From JADHOX01 sp038120515 (lineage in GTDB: Bacteria; Pseudomonadota; Alphaproteobacteria; Rickettsiales; JABIRX01): a stretch of DNA of 64,000 bases. Of the stretch, positions 8,376-17,087 are shown one piece after another (position 1 is the stretch's first letter; each line of letters opens with the position of its first letter). The position numbers and the translations under genes are program-made. Under the pieces are notes generated by a model. That model did not search any database. It was not told where the DNA came from and was given only the letters and a program-made list of their open reading frames with translations. Location: positions 25,313 through 89,312 of the forward strand of contig JAYOLW010000006.1 in the NCBI GenBank assembly GCA_038120515.1. The letters run 5' to 3'.

Positions 8376-8843
8376 ATGAAAAATGTATTACATCTTTCAC
8401 TAGCTAGTTTCGCAACTATGTTTTCTATTAACCAATCGTTTGCAAAGGGCACTAATCCCTCTGATTGTTTGCATGAACTAAATCAGTTATCCTGTGTTAG
8501 GTATGTTAGCAATTATGATGGAGATAGCTTTACTTTCAATGCTTTGGATATTCATCCTATATTTGGAGAAAAAGTTCGTTTTGAATTATCTCATTTTCAA
8601 GCAGGAGCTTTAAAATCAAAGGATAAATGTGAAAAAGCAAAAGCTATAGAGGCAAAGGCTCTTGTGAAGAAAACTTTAAAAGAGGCAAAAAGAATTGATC
8701 TTGTTGATATTACCAAAACAAAATCAGGTAAATTAAGAGGTGATGTTTTGTTTGATAAGCAGTCTTTAGGTACTTTGCTGAGCAAAAAAAGTTTGGCGAT
8801 ACCAAGATCGCAAGATATAAAAAGTTATGATTGGTGTAAATAA
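8376..8843 (+). CDS. Secreted staphylococcal nuclease-like (SNase) domain protein, probably degenerate
   Basis: The 155-residue protein starts with a signal peptide ending near SFA-K at residue 23. The mature part has YDGDSFTF, the SNase pattern for the first metal-binding aspartate, then EKVRFELSH where active enzymes have an Arg-Leu-x-Gly-Ile-Asp-x-Pro-Glu motif, and GKLRGDV with the second arginine position. The IDxPE glutamate appears to be missing, so nuclease activity is doubtful. Four cysteines (two near the start, one in the middle, one at the penultimate residue) could form disulphides in the periplasm. Similar truncated SNase-like proteins occur in alphaproteobacteria. The function is not known. 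Confidence 0.6.
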   Translation: MKNVLHLSLASFATMFSINQSFAKGTNPSDCLHELNQLSCVRYVSNYDGDSFTFNALDIHPIFGEKVRFELSHFQAGALKSKDKCEKAKAIEAKALVKKTLKEAKRIDLVDITKTKSGKLRGDVLFDKQSLGTLLSKKSLAIPRSQDIKSYDWCK

Positions 8844-8844
8844 A

Positions 8845-8868
8845 AAAAGCAGGCTATTGCCTGCTTTT
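8845..8868. terminator. Bidirectional intrinsic terminator between the SNase-like gene and HU
   Basis: A 10-bp perfect stem, AAAAGCAGGC and GCCTGCTTTT, around a TATT loop. A-runs and T-runs flank it on both sides, so it can end transcription of both convergent genes. Confidence 0.88.
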
Positions 8869-8895
8869 AATAATTCTTTTAAGAAAAAAATTAAA

Positions 8896-9171
8896 TTAGT
8901 TACCAACAACTTCTTTGAATTTTTTTCCAGCTCTAAATTTAGGTAATTCAGCAGCTTTAATTTGGATTTTTTCACCAGTTTGAGGATTACGTCCTTCTGT
9001 AGCTTTTCTGTATGCTTTGTAGAAAGTTCCAAAGCCAATCAAAGTTACTTGTTCGCCTTCAGATACGATACCTTGAACATTATCAACGAAAGCTTTTAAG
9101 AATTCGTTAACTTTTTGTTGACTTTCCCCAGTTTGAGCTGAGATTTTTTTAATCAATTGTGCTTTACTCAT
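8896..9171 (-). CDS. HU-family DNA-binding protein
   Basis: HU is a small nucleoid protein that bends DNA. From the ATG at 9169-9171 the protein is 91 residues, the normal size, starting MSKAQLIKKI. It shows the HU signature GFGTFYKAYRKATEGRNPQTG with the proline at the tip of the DNA-binding arm. A longer frame reaching 9237 would add 22 residues with no HU similarity and is not preferred. It is transcribed towards the shared terminator at 8845-8868. Confidence 0.95.
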   Translation of the reverse strand: MSKAQLIKKISAQTGESQQKVNEFLKAFVDNVQGIVSEGEQVTLIGFGTFYKAYRKATEGRNPQTGEKIQIKAAELPKFRAGKKFKEVVGN

Positions 9172-9260
9172 AGCGTTACCAAAATAAATAGTTATAAACC
9201 TTGCATAGAGCTTTATAATAGAAATTTTATTTATCAAGCTGTTTAGTGAAGAAAAGCCCT

Positions 9261-12200
9261 TTATGAGCTTAGTTTTTTGGTGTTATCAACTGAAACGTGA
9301 ATATTGCTTACATTTTTCCCAATTTCTTTTAAAGAAACCTTTTGTTTTTGTGTGCTGGTAAGTGATATTTGTTGATTCTTATAGGTGATTTCAAGATTAA
9401 ATTTAGCTTTAATGTCTGATTCCTTGTTTAAAATTTCATTTAAAGATTCAAGGGTAAAATTTTCATCTAAGTTAACATTAAGATTTAAGCTTAAAGTTTC
9501 AGTAAAATTTTCTAAGGATTTTAATTCTCTTACAATGATCCTAAATCCAGATTCATCTTTGATCATGGCGGCACTTATAAAAACTCTAGTGCCATTAACA
9601 AATAGGTTTCTTGAGTTTTCAATTATTTCATTATCAAACAATGATACCTCAAATATTCCTGATGCGTCTGATAAAGTCATAGTAACAAAGCGCCCGTTTT
9701 TACCTGAGCGTTGTTTATAATTAATAACAACTCCTATAAGATGAATTGAATGTTCGCCAACCCCGAAATTATTAACAAGATCAAAAGATTTTGTAATACC
9801 TGCATAATTATATAGGTGGTTGTAGCTTTCTGTTGGATGTGATGTCAGATAAAAGCCAAGGCCTGTAAACTCCATATCAAGTAAATTATAAGTTAAAGAC
9901 TCTGGAATTTGTTTAAGATCTGGCTTTAAAGAATTTTGTTCGCCATCAGTTGCAAAAAGTGAGGTTTGCCTGCTTTCTATTTCATTTTTATAACTAACTG
10001 CATATTTGAGTAAAATCTCAAGGTTGTGATAAATAAATTTACGATCTTCTATTATTTCATCAAGACATCCGGAGTTAATTAAGTTCTCAAGCGATTTCTT
10101 GTTTATAATGAATGCGGTTTTTTCAAGAAAGTCATAGATGTCTCTGAATTTACCTTTCTGCGTTCTTATTTCTATTAATTCTTCCATTAATTTTAGACCA
10201 ACAGATTTTATAGCAGATAATGCATACTCAATAATCTTTTCGTCATTTTTAATGCTTAAAGAAAAAAGAGGTTTGGATCTATTAATTGAAGGTGGCATGA
10301 TTTTGATATTCATGCGTTTTATTTCTTGGATAAAGTAATTCAGTTTATCAGTATCGTGAATATCCATATTAAGTGTAGCAATCATAAACTCGACTGGATA
10401 ATGTGTCTTGCAATATGCAGTTTGATAGCCAATTAATGCATAGGCTGCTGCATGTGATTTATTAAAACCATAACCAGCAAATTTTGCTACTAAATCAAAA
10501 ATATCAGATGCTTGTTTTTCTTTTAAGTCATTGTTTTTAGCGCCTTTTACGAAAATATTTCTTTGGGCATCCATTTCGGCTTTGATTTTTTTACCCATTG
10601 CACGTCTGAGTAAATCTGCATCCCCTAAGGAATATCCTGCTAAAATCTGAGCTATTTGCATTACTTGCTCTTGATATATAATAACGCCAAATGTCTCTTT
10701 TAGACATTCTTCTAAAAGCGGGTGAGGGTATTCTATTGGTTCAGATCCGTGCTTTCTTGCGATATAGCTTGGGATATTATCCATTGGGCCTGGTCGATAT
10801 AAGGAGATGAGGGCAATTATATCTTCTATTTTGTCTGGGCGCATCTTCTTTAAACAATCACGCATTCCAGGGCTTTCCAATTGGAATATTCCGATTGCAT
10901 TACCGCTACTTAAAAGTTCGTAGGTTTTTTTGTCATCAATTGCAATTGTTTCAATATCGATATTGATTGATTGTGACCGTAAAATTTCTATTGTTTTGTC
11001 AATTGTAGTAAGTGTTTTTAGACCCAAAAAGTCAAATTTAACTAATCCAGCTTTTTCTGTATATTTCATTGAGTATTGAACAACAGGCATTGCGGATCTT
11101 GGGTCTCTGTATAAAGGTATGACTTCAGTAAGATTGGCTTCTCCGATCACTATTCCAGCAGCATGAGTTGAAACATGGCGATTAAGTCCTTCCAATTGAA
11201 GCGATATATCAATTAATTTTCTAATTTCAGGGTCTTGTTCTCGAGCTGATCTTAGGTCTTTATCAAGTGAAATTGCTTGACCAAGAGTAACTGGGTTTAC
11301 AGGGTTAAAGGGGATCATTTTGCAGATATCATCAACCCTTTTATATGGCATTTGCAGAACTCTTCCAACATCTTTAAGAACTGCTTTGGCTTGCAGTTTT
11401 CCAAAAGTTATAATGCTTGCAACTTTCTCAGTCCCGTATTTTTGACATACATAGTTAATAACCCTGTCACGTTTTTCTTGACAAAAGTCGATATCAAAAT
11501 CCGGCATTGAGACTCTTTCGGGATTTAAGAATCTTTCAAAAAGTAATCCAAATCTTAGTGGGTCAAGACCAGTTATGCTAAGCGCCCAGGCGACAATGGA
11601 GCCTGCGCCAGATCCCCTTCCAGGGCCAACCGGTAATTGATTGGTTTTGCACCATTTAACAAAGTCAGATACTATTAAAAAATAACCAGGAAATCCCATT
11701 TTGTTGATTATTCCAAGTTCATAATCCAATCTTTCAAAATAACTTGCTAAATCTATCTCGCTCAAATTTTGATATTCAGAAGCTGATAAATTTTTTTTAA
11801 GGCCATTTGTTGCCTGGTCTTTTAACTCTTCTGCCTCTGATCTTCCATCTTTACAATCAAAGTGAGGGAGCATAGGGTTCGCAGATTTTGGGAAAAACGA
11901 GCATCTTTTAGCTATTTTGACGGTATTCTCCACTGCCTCAGGTAAGTCATGAAATAATCTTATCATTTCTTGTGAGGTTTTAAAATAAACTAACTTCGAT
12001 GGTTTTGTTCTCTTTTCGTCAGATTCATATTGGTTGTTAACAATACAGCCTAAAATATCATATGCTTCATAATTGTTTCTGTTTGGAAAAGAGACATTAT
12101 TTGTAGCAACGATTGGAATATTAAGATCGAGTGCAAATTTAAGAATTGTTTGTTCTAAGATTTGTTCGCGTTTGGTTCCTATTCTTTGAATCTCGATATA

Positions 12201-12677
12201 AATTCTATCTTGAAAAATTGATTTGTACTTTTCGATTAGAGTTTTTGCTTCATCCTCTATACCTTCATCAATATTTTTATAAATTAAACTATCGTGATTA
12301 GCTACAAGACAAATTAAACCATTAGAAAATTTTTCAATTTCTGCAATCGTGATGTTTGCTTGTTCTTGTGGGGTGTGATATAAGCTTGATAGTTTAAGTA
12401 GATTTTTAAAGCCAGTTTCGTTTTGGCATATAAGTAAAATACGATCGATATTTTTGTTAAACTTAACGTCTAGTGCAAGAGCAGAAATTGGTTGAATCCC
12501 TTTATCTTTAGCATAAATGGCAAATTCTAGACATCCAAATAAAGTATTTTTGTCGGATAAGGCAATTGCTGGCATAAGGTTAGTGCTAGCAAGGTCAACA
12601 ATTTGGTTAACACTCAAGGTGCTTTGACCTAAGGAATAACTACTTTTAGTTCTAAGGTGAATAAATGTTTTATTCAT
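9261..12677 (-). CDS. dnaE: DNA polymerase III alpha subunit
   Basis: DnaE is the replicative polymerase. The 1,138-residue chain begins with a PHP domain (FIHLRTKSSYSLGQ), which, as in other proteobacterial DnaE, lacks part of the metal site. GPGRGSGAGS is at about 351-360 and the catalytic aspartates in PDFDIDF at about 392-398. The palm/fingers region runs to about residue 800, with GFNKSHAAAYA, and is followed by helix-hairpin-helix and OB-fold regions. Length is near the family norm of about 1,150. It has no built-in 3'-5' exonuclease, as expected. Confidence 0.97.
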   Translation of the reverse strand: MNKTFIHLRTKSSYSLGQSTLSVNQIVDLASTNLMPAIALSDKNTLFGCLEFAIYAKDKGIQPISALALDVKFNKNIDRILLICQNETGFKNLLKLSSLYHTPQEQANITIAEIEKFSNGLICLVANHDSLIYKNIDEGIEDEAKTLIEKYKSIFQDRIYIEIQRIGTKREQILEQTILKFALDLNIPIVATNNVSFPNRNNYEAYDILGCIVNNQYESDEKRTKPSKLVYFKTSQEMIRLFHDLPEAVENTVKIAKRCSFFPKSANPMLPHFDCKDGRSEAEELKDQATNGLKKNLSASEYQNLSEIDLASYFERLDYELGIINKMGFPGYFLIVSDFVKWCKTNQLPVGPGRGSGAGSIVAWALSITGLDPLRFGLLFERFLNPERVSMPDFDIDFCQEKRDRVINYVCQKYGTEKVASIITFGKLQAKAVLKDVGRVLQMPYKRVDDICKMIPFNPVNPVTLGQAISLDKDLRSAREQDPEIRKLIDISLQLEGLNRHVSTHAAGIVIGEANLTEVIPLYRDPRSAMPVVQYSMKYTEKAGLVKFDFLGLKTLTTIDKTIEILRSQSINIDIETIAIDDKKTYELLSSGNAIGIFQLESPGMRDCLKKMRPDKIEDIIALISLYRPGPMDNIPSYIARKHGSEPIEYPHPLLEECLKETFGVIIYQEQVMQIAQILAGYSLGDADLLRRAMGKKIKAEMDAQRNIFVKGAKNNDLKEKQASDIFDLVAKFAGYGFNKSHAAAYALIGYQTAYCKTHYPVEFMIATLNMDIHDTDKLNYFIQEIKRMNIKIMPPSINRSKPLFSLSIKNDEKIIEYALSAIKSVGLKLMEELIEIRTQKGKFRDIYDFLEKTAFIINKKSLENLINSGCLDEIIEDRKFIYHNLEILLKYAVSYKNEIESRQTSLFATDGEQNSLKPDLKQIPESLTYNLLDMEFTGLGFYLTSHPTESYNHLYNYAGITKSFDLVNNFGVGEHSIHLIGVVINYKQRSGKNGRFVTMTLSDASGIFEVSLFDNEIIENSRNLFVNGTRVFISAAMIKDESGFRIIVRELKSLENFTETLSLNLNVNLDENFTLESLNEILNKESDIKAKFNLEITYKNQQISLTSTQKQKVSLKEIGKNVSNIHVSVDNTKKLSS

Positions 12678-12787
12678 TATGAATTAAAGAAGACAAATTG
12701 GTTAGAATTATATGCTGCAACTGGGTTATTAATAGTTTTTATTTGATTTAAGTCAAATTTTATCTTCAAAATAATGGTTGCAATTAC

Positions 12788-12815
12788 TTGTCTTATTAAG
12801 CAAAAAAGTTATAAT
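12788..12815 (+). promoter_or_regulatory. Predicted promoter for the DUF2610-mreB-mreC region
   Basis: TTGTCT at 12788-12793, a 16-base spacer and perfect TATAAT at 12810-12815. It is 27 bases ahead of the ATG at 12842. Confidence 0.55.
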
Positions 12816-12841
12816 ATAATTTTTTACTAGTAATTTTGCTT

Positions 12842-13543
12842 ATGAAGAAGCTTTCAATACCATGTTCATTTGGACCACAAAATCATTCTGTTGATTTCTA
12901 TGTTGGTCAACCAAGGCAAGATAAGCATCCAATTCAAAGTCAATCAAACTGGCTTTCTAGTGCAAGAGGTGGTTCTGTTCCAGGTAATGTGATGCAAAGT
13001 CTTGAAAAGTTGCATGAGCTGTCTGTTAAAAATAGGGTCAATTTTGCTGATTTGTGTGAATATGCAGTTCAAACAGCTGAAAGTTCACCTAAGGTTGAAG
13101 CAAAAACAGAGTCTGCAAACAACAAAATAGAGCAAAGTTCTCAAAAATTTGAAACCAAGGTTGAGTCAGTAGACGATCAGGAAAGCCTTTTGGGTTCTGA
13201 TAAAGATGTGCAAGAAGTATCAAAAACAGTCTCTAATTCACAACCAGTTGCGTCATCTGTTTCACAAAGTAACTCAGATTTTGATTTATCTAGTAATAGA
13301 GATAGTCCAGAATCAGTTGCTCAAAACTCGCCTGCTTCTGCCTCGCAAAATTTATCAAATGTTGACTCAGAGGCTGGTATGGTTACTGGGCAAAATTTTG
13401 CTAAAAATGAGGTCGGAAAATCTGCTTCTACTTTTAATTTGCAGAATCACTCATCTCAGAATAGTGATCTTAAAAATTCCCAATCTAAGAAAGATGATTC
13501 AAAATTAACTGATGATGATATTGATTCGTTTCTAAATAGTTAA
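12842..13543 (+). CDS. DUF2610 domain protein with long Ser/Gln/Asn-rich tail
   Basis: From ATG 12842 the protein has 233 residues. A TTG-start form two codons longer is less likely. Residues 1-80 match DUF2610, a small domain known mostly from Rickettsiales: KKLSIPCSFGPQNHSVDFYVG, then SNWLSSARGGSVPGNVM and an LCEYA motif. Residues 85-233 are polar low-complexity sequence rich in Ser, Gln, Asn and Lys, ending DDIDSFLNS. No signal peptide or membrane segment is seen. The gene sits directly ahead of mreB, which may hint at a role in cell envelope or shape, but the domain's function is not known to me. Confidence 0.7.
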   Translation: MKKLSIPCSFGPQNHSVDFYVGQPRQDKHPIQSQSNWLSSARGGSVPGNVMQSLEKLHELSVKNRVNFADLCEYAVQTAESSPKVEAKTESANNKIEQSSQKFETKVESVDDQESLLGSDKDVQEVSKTVSNSQPVASSVSQSNSDFDLSSNRDSPESVAQNSPASASQNLSNVDSEAGMVTGQNFAKNEVGKSASTFNLQNHSSQNSDLKNSQSKKDDSKLTDDDIDSFLNS

Positions 13544-13611
13544 AATTTGCTAGACATTTCCGCGTATTTGTGTAGTAAGGCTTTTCGCAACTGATTTTAA
13601 ATTTTCTCTAA

Positions 13612-14646
13612 ATGTTTGGTAAAGCTTTTCGATTTTTCTCATCTGATGATATTGCTATTGATCTTGGCACTGCAAATACCCTGGTTTATGTTAAGGGTAA
13701 GGGTATTGTTTTAAATGAGCCATCGGTTGTCGCTAAGATTCACGACAGTGGTCAAATGGTTTTTGGGCATGAAGCTAAATTAATGCTTGGAAAAACTCCT
13801 GCAAAAATTGATGCAAGGCGTCCTTTGAAAGACGGTGTTATAGCGGATTTTAAATTTACTGAGGAAATGATAAAACATTTTATCACAACAGTTAATAATT
13901 ACAGGACTATCAGAAGCCCAATGGTAATAATTTGTGTTCCTTCTGGTTCTACACCAGTTGATAGAAGGGCTATACAAGAGGCAGCAGAAAATGCTGGTGG
14001 AAATCCCGTGTATTTAATTGAAGAGCCTATGGCTGCCGCTATAGGTGCAGGTCTTCCAGTTACTGAGCCAAATGGTTCGATGGTTATTGATATTGGTGGA
14101 GGCACAACTGAGATTGCCGTTGTTTCTTTAGGAGGTATTGTATATTCAAGATCAATTAGAGTTGGTGGTGATAAGATGGATGAAGCTATTATTTCATTTG
14201 TTAGAAGAAATCATAACTTGCTTATTGGTGAAACGACTGCTGAGAAAATTAAAAAAACTATCGGAATCGCAATGAAGCCTAATGATAATAAAGGCAAGGT
14301 TATGGAGATTAAGGGGCGTGATCTAATAAATGGTGTTCCAAAAGAAATGGTTTTGAGTGAATATGATATTGCTGAGGCTTTGGTCGAGCCTGTGTCGCAA
14401 ATTGTTGAGGCTGCTAAAGCTGCGCTTGAGTCAACACCTCCGGAGTTATCATCTGATATCGTTGATCAGGGTATTGTGCTTACAGGTGGCGGAGCTTTAC
14501 TTAAGAATCTTTCTAATGTACTAAAGGATTCTACAGGTTTGCCTGTTTTCGTTGCTGAAAATGCACTGTCTTGTGTGGTGAATGGAACTGGTAAAGTTCT
14601 TGAAAATCATAACAAATACAAGCATGTTTTGTTTAGGCAGGATTAG
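13612..14646 (+). CDS. mreB: Rod-shape-determining actin homologue MreB
   Basis: MreB forms membrane-bound filaments that guide sidewall peptidoglycan synthesis. The 344-residue protein has the actin-fold phosphate 1 loop in DLGTANTLVYVKGKG, the phosphate 2 loop DIGGGTTEIAVVSLGG near 162, and an adenosine-binding TGGGALLKNL near 290. The N-terminal KAFRFFSSDD may help membrane contact. It is followed by mreC after 31 bases. No mreD, mrdA or rodA is present in this window; the next genes are a tRNA and tsaB. It implies that the organism keeps a peptidoglycan-building elongasome. Confidence 0.97.
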   Translation: MFGKAFRFFSSDDIAIDLGTANTLVYVKGKGIVLNEPSVVAKIHDSGQMVFGHEAKLMLGKTPAKIDARRPLKDGVIADFKFTEEMIKHFITTVNNYRTIRSPMVIICVPSGSTPVDRRAIQEAAENAGGNPVYLIEEPMAAAIGAGLPVTEPNGSMVIDIGGGTTEIAVVSLGGIVYSRSIRVGGDKMDEAIISFVRRNHNLLIGETTAEKIKKTIGIAMKPNDNKGKVMEIKGRDLINGVPKEMVLSEYDIAEALVEPVSQIVEAAKAALESTPPELSSDIVDQGIVLTGGGALLKNLSNVLKDSTGLPVFVAENALSCVVNGTGKVLENHNKYKHVLFRQD

Positions 14647-14677
14647 ATTTCTTTAATCTGAATTTCTTGTTGGCGTT

Positions 14678-15508
14678 ATGCATAAACATAGGTTTGTTAA
14701 TACTGATTCGGGTTCGTCACTTATTTCTCATATTGTATCTACATATAGGCTAGAGTTTTTTTTATTTTTGTCATTTTTGTTTTTTTTTGCTGGAAGGTCT
14801 AGCTCTACAGTTGATCATTTTTTTAAAACTTTTTCTTTAAAGATTTTGCAGCCATCAGTGATTTTTTTAGATTCTCCTTTTATGGCTTCTAGAAAATTTG
14901 CCGATTATTCTGAGAATTTTTTTAATGTTTTTGACCTTAACAAGAAATTAATTGATGAAAATCAGCAATTACGAAAATATCTTATCTATTTAGAGAAAGA
15001 TGCTTCAGAAAATTTGGCTTTAAAGCAATTGTTGAATTTTAATAAAAGTGAGTATGATTTTGTCTCGGCTCGAATTTTCCTCAGCTCGGGTTTTTCTTTT
15101 AATTCAATTGCTATCGTTAATATTGGTCGAGATCATGGTATAAAAGAAAATCAGGTAGTTATTTCTGGGATGGGTTTGGTTGGTAGAATCTTTAAAGTGA
15201 ATGATAATAGTGCTCATATGGTGTTATTGAATGATCCTAATTCTAGAATTTCTGTTTATAGCAGTAAGTCTCGTGAGCGTGCTATAATGTATGGTGATTA
15301 TAACAACTTGCCGTATCTTGAGTATTTGACCAGTAATCATTCTTTACAGGCTGGGGAGGTTGTTTATACATCAGGAGATGGAGGTGTGTTTTTTGCTGAT
15401 ATACCGGTAGGAATTGTTGTTGAAGAGGCTGGCGTTTATTATGTAAAGCCATTTGTTTCTATGGAGAGTTTGGATTTTGTTTCTGTTATAACCAAAAAGC
15501 TTTTGTAA
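14678..15508 (+). CDS. mreC: Rod-shape-determining protein MreC
   Basis: MreC is a membrane-anchored periplasmic scaffold of the elongasome. The 276-residue protein has one transmembrane segment around residues 25-45, a coiled-coil linker (about 85-125) and the two-part beta-barrel domain with VNIGRDHGIKENQVVIS, GMGLVGRI and YTSGDGGVFFADIPVGIV, all typical. It directly follows mreB and was probably cotranscribed with it. Its C-terminus is short, without the long extensions seen in some alphaproteobacteria. Confidence 0.94.
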   Translation: MHKHRFVNTDSGSSLISHIVSTYRLEFFLFLSFLFFFAGRSSSTVDHFFKTFSLKILQPSVIFLDSPFMASRKFADYSENFFNVFDLNKKLIDENQQLRKYLIYLEKDASENLALKQLLNFNKSEYDFVSARIFLSSGFSFNSIAIVNIGRDHGIKENQVVISGMGLVGRIFKVNDNSAHMVLLNDPNSRISVYSSKSRERAIMYGDYNNLPYLEYLTSNHSLQAGEVVYTSGDGGVFFADIPVGIVVEEAGVYYVKPFVSMESLDFVSVITKKLL

Positions 15509-15515
15509 ATTTATA

Positions 15516-15543
15516 TTGACATTGAGGCTTTTGATTTTATAGG
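15516..15543 (+). promoter_or_regulatory. Predicted promoter for tRNA-Phe and tsaB
   Basis: Perfect TTGACA at 15516-15521, a 16-base spacer and TATAGG at 15538-15543, 41 bases before the tRNA. Confidence 0.5.
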
Positions 15544-15583
15544 TATTTCTCAATTTTCGAGCTTACAAATATAAATTTATTTG

Positions 15584-15659
15584 GCCCAGGTAGCTCAGTT
15601 GGTAGAGCAAAGGACTGAAAATCCTTGTGTCGGCGGTTCAAATCCGTCCCTGGGCACCA
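15584..15659 (+). tRNA. tRNA-Phe (anticodon GAA), CCA encoded
   Basis: The full cloverleaf can be drawn. The acceptor stem GCCCAGG pairs perfectly with CCTGGGC. The D-arm is GCTC/GAGC and the anticodon stem AAGGA/TCCTT closes loop CTGAAAA, giving GAA. The T-stem GGCGG/CCGTC includes one G-T pair around TTCAAAT. The discriminator A is followed by an encoded CCA at 15657-15659. Confidence 0.97.
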
Positions 15660-15671
15660 TTCTATTTCTTG

Positions 15672-16317
15672 ATGGCAGATATAATCATTAATACTATTTC
15701 ATCTTACCCAGAGATTCATTTGTGTAACAATGGTGTTGTTTGTAATTTTGCATCAAGCGATTACAACTCGCATTCTAAAGATTTGGTGATGTTGTTTGAT
15801 CAATGTCTTAAAAGGTTTGGCCTGGTTGTTGATGATATTAAGAATGTTGTTGTGGTGGTTGGTCCTGGTTCTTATACTGGTATCAGGGTCGGGATTGCGT
15901 TTGTTATGGGTATTGTTTTGTCTAAAGATATCAATGTTATACNNNNNNNNNNATGTTATACCTGTAAGCTTGTTTGATTTGTTGGCAATATGCGTTGGTA
16001 AAGTTGTTGGTAATGAGAGGTTTTTCTTTGTTGATAGTAACAAGAATCAAGAGCTTTTTTATCGTAAAATTAATGATTCAAAAAAATTAGATGTTTTTGG
16101 TTCAGTAAAGTATAATGAGATAGATTCTGTTGTTGGTAAAAAAAGTTTTTTGTACTTTTATAATCTTGATCAAATTAAACAAAATAGTAATCAGGATAAT
16201 TGTTTTGACGTGGAAATAGATTATAATATTGTTTTTGATAATTTACAAAACCTTGACGCGATTAAAAGTGTGTTGGAGCCGTTATATTTAAAAAAATCTA
16301 TTTATTCTCTAAAATAG
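15672..16317 (+). CDS. tsaB: tRNA threonylcarbamoyladenosine biosynthesis protein TsaB (interrupted by an assembly gap)
   Basis: TsaB works with TsaD and TsaE to place threonylcarbamoyl on A37 of ANN-decoding tRNAs. The start is ATG 15672, 12 bases after the tRNA CCA; a longer frame from 15627 would run through the tRNA and is rejected. VVGPGSYTGIRVGIAF is the family signature. A 10-N run at 15943-15952 interrupts the gene, with atgttatac on both sides. Collapsing it joins INVI to PVSLFDLLA in frame and gives 208 residues. The C-terminal half is divergent and AT-biased (Asn, Lys, Phe-rich), as is common for TsaB. Confidence 0.88.
15943..15952. other. 10-N assembly gap inside tsaB
   Basis: The Ns are flanked by atgttatac on each side. 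Collapsing one copy and the Ns restores the tsaB reading frame. Confidence 0.95.
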
Positions 16318-16319
16318 CA

Positions 16320-16347
16320 TTGCACAAAATAAACTTATATATACAAT
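16320..16347 (+). promoter_or_regulatory. Predicted promoter of the virB8-virB9-virB10-virB11-virD4 operon
   Basis: TTGCAC at 16320-16325, a 16-base spacer and TACAAT at 16342-16347. It is 35 bases ahead of the virB8 ATG. A 7-bp inverted repeat (ATGAAAT at 16346-16352, ATTTCAT at 16372-16378) overlaps the -10 end and could be an operator, though it may be chance in AT-rich DNA. Confidence 0.5.
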
Positions 16348-16382
16348 GAAATAAGTAATTGGTTACCTAACATTTCATCGTA

Positions 16383-17087
16383 ATGTTTGCAAAAAAAAAG
16401 GAAGTTAAACAAAAGATTCGTTCACATAATTGGTACACTGATAGGTATTCTATAGCTGTGTATCAAAGAAATTTTCTTATGGTTTTTTTGCTAGCAACAG
16501 CGCTGGTTATGTTTATGGGTGTCGTTTATATAAATATTATTAGTCAGAAAAAGACAGTTGATCCATTTGTTGTTGAAATTGAAGAAAAATCTGGAATTCC
16601 AACTGTTGTAGATCAAAAAAGCAAAGCAGAGTATACAGCAAAAGAAACAGTAAATGACTTTTTCATTTATAAATACGTTAGAGCTAGAGAAAATTTCGAT
16701 TTTAGAGATTACATATATAACTATTTCACAGTAGTTAGGGTATTGTCTTCTGGTGGAATTTTTAAACAATTTTATGCAGAAAATAACAAAAGAAATCCTG
16801 ATAGTAGAGTTAATGTTTATGGACGAAAAACTATTGTTATAGCTAAAATAAAATCAGTGATAGATATCACTAATGCTCAAGATAAAAGGGACAATACACG
16901 TAGTAAGCAGGTAAGATTACTTGTTCAACACATTCAGAAAAATCGTATAACATTAGAAGAGCATAAAGTTATTTTAATGAAATATAAATTTGAAAACCTT
17001 AATTTAGAGTTTGAAGAAAGATTGATTAATCCATTAGGATTTCAAGTAACATTTTATAAAATTAATGATGAGTTCAATAATAACTAG
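16383..17087 (+). CDS. virB8: Type IV secretion protein VirB8
   Basis: VirB8 is a bitopic inner-membrane protein that helps assemble the T4SS core. The 234-residue protein has a short cytoplasmic N-terminus with HNWYTDRYSI, one transmembrane segment at about residues 34-56, and a periplasmic NTF2-like domain with DFRDYIYNYFTVVRVLS and NPLGFQVTFYKI near the end, all typical of VirB8. It is the first gene of a tight operon and its 3' end overlaps virB9 by 23 bases. Confidence 0.94.
   Translation: MFAKKKEVKQKIRSHNWYTDRYSIAVYQRNFLMVFLLATALVMFMGVVYINIISQKKTVDPFVVEIEEKSGIPTVVDQKSKAEYTAKETVNDFFIYKYVRARENFDFRDYIYNYFTVVRVLSSGGIFKQFYAENNKRNPDSRVNVYGRKTIVIAKIKSVIDITNAQDKRDNTRSKQVRLLVQHIQKNRITLEEHKVILMKYKFENLNLEFEERLINPLGFQVTFYKINDEFNNN

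Noticed and set aside
9172..9237. 22-residue N-terminal extension of HU
   Set aside because: No family member has it. ATG 9171 gives the standard 91-residue HU.
15627..15671. N-terminal extension of tsaB starting inside the tRNA
   Set aside because: The added 15 codons lie over tRNA-Phe and the next spacer. ATG 15672 gives a normal TsaB start.
16346..16378. Inverted repeat ATGAAAT/ATTTCAT before virB8 as an operator
   Set aside because: Only 7 bp of AT-rich sequence with a 19-base loop; chance is likely, so it is mentioned only under the promoter.
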